In this document: piece after piece, positions 22,636 to 26,610 of the stretch
How the letters are laid out: the number at the start of each line of letters is the position of its first letter
Position numbering within the stretch: position 1 is the first letter of the stretch
NCBI GenBank assembly: GCA_937894665.1
Contig: CALAWF010000003.1
Coordinates: 1 to 26,610, forward strand
Length of the DNA: 26,610 nt
Direction of reading: 5' to 3'
Origin: an uncultured bacterium
Lineage (GTDB): Bacteria > Cyanobacteriota > Vampirovibrionia > Gastranaerophilales > Gastranaerophilaceae
The notes under the pieces: model-generated
Database searches by the model: none
The model's input: the letters and a program-made list of their open reading frames with translations, nothing else
Told to the model about the DNA's origin: nothing
Made by a program: the position numbers and the translations under genes

Positions 22636-23514
22636 ATGAGCTTTAATGATGACTATATAAAAATAAAAAAACTCGTCGCTCCGGAACTTGAAATTATTGA
22701 ACAAAAAATGGTTAATCCCATAAATATTCAAGAACCGTTAAAAACTCATGTTACAAATTTTTTAAAATCCCCATCAAAAAGAATTCGTCCGACATTAGCA
22801 ATTCTCTTATCAAAAGCCCTAGAAGAAGAATTATCAAATGAACAACTTGAACTTCTTTCAGCAATAGAGATTGTTCATAACGCATCTCTAATCCACGATG
22901 ACATTATTGATGATTGCGAAATAAGACGTGGGCATAAAACAATTTCAGCAGAATTTAATAATAAACTCGGAGTAATTTCTGGAGATTATCTTCTATCTAT
23001 TGCAATGGAAAAAATTGGGGAACTTAATTCAATAGAAATATTGAAAGAATTTTCTCACAACATAAAAAAAATGTGTATTGGCGAAATTAATCAAAATTTC
23101 AATAGATATAAAATTGGAACAATTGAAGAGTATATTGAAAAATCAAAAAACAAAACAGGTTACCTTTTTGAAACAGCAATAATTTGTAATTTGTTACTTT
23201 CACCAAAAACTTCAACGGATAAATTCAAAAATTTTGGACTGAATGTAGGAATAGCATTTCAAATTAGAGATGATTTATTAAATATTTTATCTACCGATAC
23301 AACTAAACCCTCAAATAATGACATTGAAGAAGGGATATATAATGCACCTATTATTTATTCCGGCGACCCTAAAGACTTAACCTCGGGGATTGAAAAAACA
23401 CGAAGTTTGTTGAATAATTATGTACAAGAAGCAGAGCAAGTGCTAATTAATCTTAAAGACAATCAGTACACAATAGCACTTAAAAAATTTTTGGAGCTTT
23501 TAAAAGATGTTTAA
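22636..23514 (+). CDS. Polyprenyl diphosphate synthase (E-type)
   Basis: It elongates isoprenoid diphosphates by adding isopentenyl units; the product may feed quinone side chains or other lipids, and chain length cannot be read safely. The 292-aa protein has KRIRPTLAILLSKA, the first Asp-rich motif DDIID (88-92) in LIHDDIIDDCEIRRG, GDYLLS, KTGYLFETA, and a second motif reading DDLLN (212-216), where the usual last Asp is Asn. The first two Asp of that motif, the most important for metal binding, are kept. It lies five bases after ftsQ and overlaps lepB by eight. No SD is seen at the ATG. Confidence 0.93.
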   Translation: MSFNDDYIKIKKLVAPELEIIEQKMVNPINIQEPLKTHVTNFLKSPSKRIRPTLAILLSKALEEELSNEQLELLSAIEIVHNASLIHDDIIDDCEIRRGHKTISAEFNNKLGVISGDYLLSIAMEKIGELNSIEILKEFSHNIKKMCIGEINQNFNRYKIGTIEEYIEKSKNKTGYLFETAIICNLLLSPKTSTDKFKNFGLNVGIAFQIRDDLLNILSTDTTKPSNNDIEEGIYNAPIIYSGDPKDLTSGIEKTRSLLNNYVQEAEQVLINLKDNQYTIALKKFLELLKDV

Positions 23515-24310
23515 TATATTTCAAAGTTGGGAAAACTATAAAAAAGCATTGAAAGAAAAACGTGAAGCAGCATGGATGAATTTCAAATTAAAACTTCCTG
23601 GAACTGTACAACGTAGAATTGACACATTTGAAGAGTGGTATAGAAACTACAAAGAAAGTGCTACTTGTGAAGTTATCGAAACAGTAGTATTTGTTGTTGT
23701 CATGGTAATTATCATCAGATTTTTTGTTGGAGAAATCAGGTGGATTCCATCAGGCTCTATGAACCCAACTCTTATTGAAGGGGACAGAATCGTAGTAGAA
23801 AGATATTCAAGATTTTTTGAAAGCCCTAAACGTGGAGATATTATGGTATTTTACCCTCCATCTACTAAATTATCCAATAGTCCATTACCATTACTTGCAA
23901 GACTTACAGGGATTTTCTGCAAAGATATTGCATATATCAAACGTGTAGTCGGACTTCCTGGTGAAACTATTGAAATCAAAGCGGAAAAAGATGGATCAGC
24001 TTATGTTTATATTAATGGTAAAAAATACGAAGAAGATTATATCAAAAGTATTTATGAATATCCGGAATGTCCAGACAAAAATATTGATCCATTATTCTTA
24101 GAAAGTGATCAAGTTATGAAATGCGGACCGTTCAAATTAGACAATGACAGCTATTTTATGATGGGAGATAATAGAGGGAACTCTCAAGATAGCAGATATT
24201 GGGGAACATTGAAAAAAGACAGATTTGTAGGTAGAGCAGTTTTAGTATTCTGGCCGCCACAACGAATGAAAGTTCTTCACAGATTAAATAACGAAAAATT
24301 AGAAAAATAA
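23507..24310 (+). CDS. lepB: Signal peptidase I
   Basis: It cleaves signal peptides of exported proteins at the outer face of the inner membrane. The 267-aa protein has a charged amphipathic N-terminal 50 residues, one TM helix (about 55-73, EVIETVVFVVVMVIIIRFF), the catalytic Ser84 in PSGSMNPT, the general-base Lys145 in YIKRVVGLPGE and the GDNRGNSQDSRYWG box near the C-terminus. The first 50 residues, a long cytoplasmic lead, are more than many family members have. It is the last gene of the murC operon, overlapping the prenyl synthase by eight bases. A strong terminator follows. Confidence 0.96.
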   Translation: MFNIFQSWENYKKALKEKREAAWMNFKLKLPGTVQRRIDTFEEWYRNYKESATCEVIETVVFVVVMVIIIRFFVGEIRWIPSGSMNPTLIEGDRIVVERYSRFFESPKRGDIMVFYPPSTKLSNSPLPLLARLTGIFCKDIAYIKRVVGLPGETIEIKAEKDGSAYVYINGKKYEEDYIKSIYEYPECPDKNIDPLFLESDQVMKCGPFKLDNDSYFMMGDNRGNSQDSRYWGTLKKDRFVGRAVLVFWPPQRMKVLHRLNNEKLEK

Positions 24311-24327
24311 TTTTTATATTTAAATTA

Positions 24328-24360
24328 AAAAAGAACGCTTCTATTGGAGCGTTCTTTTTA
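24328..24360. terminator. Strong bidirectional terminator between lepB and plsY
   Basis: AAAAAGAACGCT (24328-24339) and AGCGTTCTTTTT (24348-24359) form a perfect 12-bp stem with an 8-nt loop. The A and T arms make it work for both convergent transcripts. Confidence 0.9.
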
Positions 24361-24377
24361 TGTCTAAAAAATTATTA

Positions 24378-24992
24378 TTATCTAACCTTATTTTCTGTTC
24401 CTTCTTTTAAACGTTTAATATTTTCTCTATGAAGGTAGATAACATAAATTGCAGCAATCACAGCATATGCAATATAAGCGAGAGGTGCATTCAAAAACCA
24501 CATAATAAGAGGTGATAATGCTAAAGCAACAATTGAACCTAAAGAAACATATCTTGAAACCCAAGTAACTACGCCCCAAACAGCAGCAATAATCAAACCT
24601 GCTTGCCAATCAAGGGCTAACAATGTTCCAACACCGGAAGCAACTGATTTTCCACCTGTAAAGTTCAAAAATACAGATTTGCTATGACCTAAAATAACAC
24701 AAATTGCAGCTAATACAGGTAACAATCCGATTTTTGCACAAGCAGTAGCAAAAATTGCAGTCAGTGCAACAGGAATTGCACCTTTAAGGGCATCTAAAAG
24801 CATTACTACGAAAAACCATTTTTTGCCCATTACACGTTTTACATTTGTTGCACCTGTTGAACCAGAGCCAACTGTTCTAATATCTTGTCCCGTGAATAAT
24901 TTGACAATAATATATCCGGTTGGAATAGAACCTATCAAATAAGACGCTGCCATAACAAGTGCTATTTGTCTAAGAATTTCAGTATATTCCAT
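24378..24992 (-). CDS. plsY: Glycerol-3-phosphate acyltransferase PlsY
   Basis: It transfers an acyl group from acyl-phosphate to glycerol-3-phosphate, the first step of phospholipid synthesis, in the inner membrane. The 204-aa protein shows SYLIGSIPTGYII, VGSGSTGATNVKRVMGKK (41-58, glycine-rich acyl-phosphate site), and GHSKSVFLNFTGGKSVASGVGTLL, the three family motifs, with about five TM helices. ATG 24992 has GGAG 7-10 bases upstream. A strong promoter is at 25024-25053. The partner PlsX is not in the window. Confidence 0.96.
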   Translation of the reverse strand: MEYTEILRQIALVMAASYLIGSIPTGYIIVKLFTGQDIRTVGSGSTGATNVKRVMGKKWFFVVMLLDALKGAIPVALTAIFATACAKIGLLPVLAAICVILGHSKSVFLNFTGGKSVASGVGTLLALDWQAGLIIAAVWGVVTWVSRYVSLGSIVALALSPLIMWFLNAPLAYIAYAVIAAIYVIYLHRENIKRLKEGTENKVR

Positions 24993-25023
24993 AAATTTTC
25001 TCCATACTTCCTAACTTGAGAAA

Positions 25024-25053
25024 ATTATATCATGCCTGAAACTTTATTGGCAA
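25024..25053 (-). promoter_or_regulatory. plsY promoter (extended -10)
   Basis: TTGCCA (25053-25048), 18-bp spacer and TATAAT (25029-25024), preceded by TGA as an extended -10. Predicted start near 25017, leader about 25 nt. It separates plsY from holB, whose stop lies just upstream. Confidence 0.7.
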
Positions 25054-25054
25054 A

Positions 25055-25951
25055 TTATTGTAAAATCATCTTAAAACTTAAATTCTCAACAACCGTTTGA
25101 ACATTCATTGCCGGAGTAAGAGAAATTTGTCGTTTGGCATCTTCTACGCTTTTCATATCTTCCATCAATTTATAAAATAATGGTTTATTTTGTGAATTAG
25201 ATTTCATCATTGAGAGCATATAATTTTGAATTTGAGAAAACACAACGATTGCACCATGTTCTGTAATAGATGTTGCCATTTTATTTTCAAATTCCAAAAC
25301 CTGATTTCTGCCAGTTGTCCAATAATTAGAAATAAAATTTTCCACCAAATTATAATCTTGATTTTCTACAACAACAGAAGGAACAAAAAATGATTGAGCC
25401 CTAGATACAACTGTCGATATAATATCTGATTTATCTTTTGTCAAAAATATAAAAGTTGTATTCTTTGGAGGTTCTTCAAAAGTTTTAAGTAAAGCATTTG
25501 AAGTTGCTTCGGGAAAATTAATTTGATTTAGGGGCAAAAGATTTCCATCTTCATCTCTATCACAGAAAATATAAACACGATGATAATCACTCGTAATAGA
25601 TAGTTCAGAAATTATAGATTTTGCTTGACCAATATTTATATTTTTTTTGCCTTTTGTTTCATCTTCATCAGATGAGCCTTCTTTAAAATCTAACCTTGTA
25701 TAAATTTTTACCGCAGGATGAGTTTGTTCCCTAACCCATCGACAATTCAAACAATCACAATCATCATGCCCGTCTTTTGAACAATTTAACAATCTTGCGA
25801 CATCCAAAGCTAATTCACATTGAGATTGAATATCAGGACCCCAAAATAATAAACAATGACTAATATTTTTATCTTCGTCATAAATTCCATTTTTAAAATA
25901 TTCTAAAAGTTGTGGATATTTTTTAGAAATTTCATTATTGTAATATTGCAT
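25055..25951 (-). CDS. holB: DNA polymerase III delta' subunit
   Basis: A clamp-loader AAA+ subunit that helps load the sliding clamp. The 298-aa protein has HCLLFWGPDIQSQCELALDVARLL where a Walker A would be (no GK, as expected for a non-ATPase delta'), a zinc-type cluster Cys57-Cys65-Cys67-Cys70 (CSKDGHDDCDCLNC), then HPAVKIYTRLD, NINIGQAKSIISELS, and LNQINFPEATSNALLKTFEEPPKNTTFIFLT followed by STVVSRAQSF. ATG 25951 is chosen because AAGGAG lies seven bases before it; the frame extends to a TTG at 25969 without an SD. It overlaps holA by 17 bp. Confidence 0.92.
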   Translation of the reverse strand: MQYYNNEISKKYPQLLEYFKNGIYDEDKNISHCLLFWGPDIQSQCELALDVARLLNCSKDGHDDCDCLNCRWVREQTHPAVKIYTRLDFKEGSSDEDETKGKKNINIGQAKSIISELSITSDYHRVYIFCDRDEDGNLLPLNQINFPEATSNALLKTFEEPPKNTTFIFLTKDKSDIISTVVSRAQSFFVPSVVVENQDYNLVENFISNYWTTGRNQVLEFENKMATSITEHGAIVVFSQIQNYMLSMMKSNSQNKPLFYKLMEDMKSVEDAKRQISLTPAMNVQTVVENLSFKMILQ

Positions 25952-26610
25952 ATTCAATCTCCTTATCAATATCCAAATTTGATTGCCCTGACTTTATTCG
26001 ATACTCCGCATCAGTCAAATTTTGTTTCAATTTAACTAAATCCTTTAAAGATACATTTTTCAATTTTTGAATTTCCATTTTAACTCTAAACGGGTGCATA
26101 TTTATTATTTTGGCAATCTCATCTGGTGAATGTTTAGCCGAATATGCTTTTATTTGTATTCTTCCATGCAATAGAGTATGCAAAACAGAAAGAATTTCCA
26201 GCGGATGTTTTTTGGACAATAATTTTTGATACTCTAAAAGTGCTTTGGATTTATTCCCCTCAACAAGATAATCTATAAATACAAATAAATCCTCATTTGT
26301 AACACAGATTTCTTTAATCATTTCTTTGGTTACAGGATTTTTCCCGGAATATATCTTTAATTTTTCAAGCTCAGAATCCAACATTCTCAAATTCGAACCA
26401 ACTTGATAAAATATTGCACCCGCAATATCATCAGAAATTTTTAAATCTTTACTTTTTGCTTGCTGTTTAATCCACATTTCAAGTTCTGCCGTTTTGTATG
26501 ACGGAATTTGATTAAATTCTTGTGCATTATACTTTGAAAGAATTTTAAATAATTTCTTTCTTTTATCAATTTTTTTCTGACTATCAGGAGGAAGTTGTGC
26601 GGTAAAAACA
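25935..26610 (-). CDS. holA: DNA polymerase III delta subunit (5' end beyond the window)
   Basis: Delta opens the sliding clamp. The frame is open across the whole right edge, giving at least 224 C-terminal residues starting VFTAQLPPDSQKKIDKRKK, so the ATG at 26477 is internal and not the start. Family features: the AAA+ lid/domain II region with ISDDIAGAIFYQVGSNLRMLDSELEKLKIYSG, then the domain III helices NEDLFVFIDYLVEGNKSKALLEYQKLLSKKHPLEILSVLHTLLHGRIQIKAY and ending NLTDAEYRIKSGQSNLDIDKEIEYAIL. The N-terminal domain that contacts the clamp lies outside the window. It is coupled to holB by a 17-bp overlap. Confidence 0.9.
   Translation of the reverse strand, partial: VFTAQLPPDSQKKIDKRKKLFKILSKYNAQEFNQIPSYKTAELEMWIKQQAKSKDLKISDDIAGAIFYQVGSNLRMLDSELEKLKIYSGKNPVTKEMIKEICVTNEDLFVFIDYLVEGNKSKALLEYQKLLSKKHPLEILSVLHTLLHGRIQIKAYSAKHSPDEIAKIINMHPFRVKMEIQKLKNVSLKDLVKLKQNLTDAEYRIKSGQSNLDIDKEIEYAILQ

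Noticed and set aside
25840..25951. Broken AAA+ ATPase because Walker A lacks GK
   Set aside because: Delta' subunits often lack a functional Walker A, so this is expected.
1..26610. CRISPR array, prophage or transposon
   Set aside because: No spaced direct-repeat array, no phage structural genes, no transposase or integrase was found.

Overview
The window is AT-rich, gene-dense bacterial chromosome. The organism is a diderm: it has a TolC-type outer-membrane protein, an AMIN-type periplasmic domain and prepilin-like secreted proteins. The prepilin start FTLAEVLITLGIIG(V/I)VAAM, the low GC content, and the mix of Gram-negative envelope genes with short SD-poor leaders fit gut Melainabacteria/Gastranaerophilales (non-photosynthetic Cyanobacteriota relatives). 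That assignment is inference from motif style, not proof.

Layout. Positions 1-140 hold two small palindromes of REP type. Next come a minus-strand pair (TolC-like, era), a large plus-strand AMIN/single-TM protein, and an orphan sugar-type solute-binding protein with a small membrane-anchored protein. From about 6.8 to 14.5 kb the region looks partly accessory. Two paralogous prepilins (minus at 6827-7540, plus at 13319-14068) face outward in inverted orientation, and each is divergent from a small HTH regulator. Between them lie a HigBA-type toxin-antitoxin module bracketed by two identical 33-bp bidirectional terminators, a panE-like/agcS/udg minus-strand run, and a degenerate HD-GYP protein. 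A 354-bp gene-free stretch (12649-13002) ends in a clear plus-strand terminator and may hold a small RNA.

From 14.6 kb the content is mostly core. leuS is followed by two tandem diverged GNAT-like proteins on the minus strand. A tightly overlapping plus-strand operon murC-murB-ddl-ftsQ-polyprenyl synthase-lepB runs from 18501 to 24310 and joins peptidoglycan precursor synthesis, division, isoprenoid chain synthesis (probably for the lipid carrier or quinones) and signal-peptide cleavage. It ends at a strong bidirectional terminator shared with plsY. holB and the 3' part of holA (clamp-loader delta' and delta) finish the window on the minus strand; holA runs off the right edge.

No tRNA, rRNA, CRISPR array, transposase or integrase gene was seen. 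The signals most worth a second look are the two pilin/HTH modules with a perfect 13-bp inverted repeat over one promoter, the duplicated terminator flanking the toxin-antitoxin cassette, and repeated signs of leaderless or near-leaderless starts.
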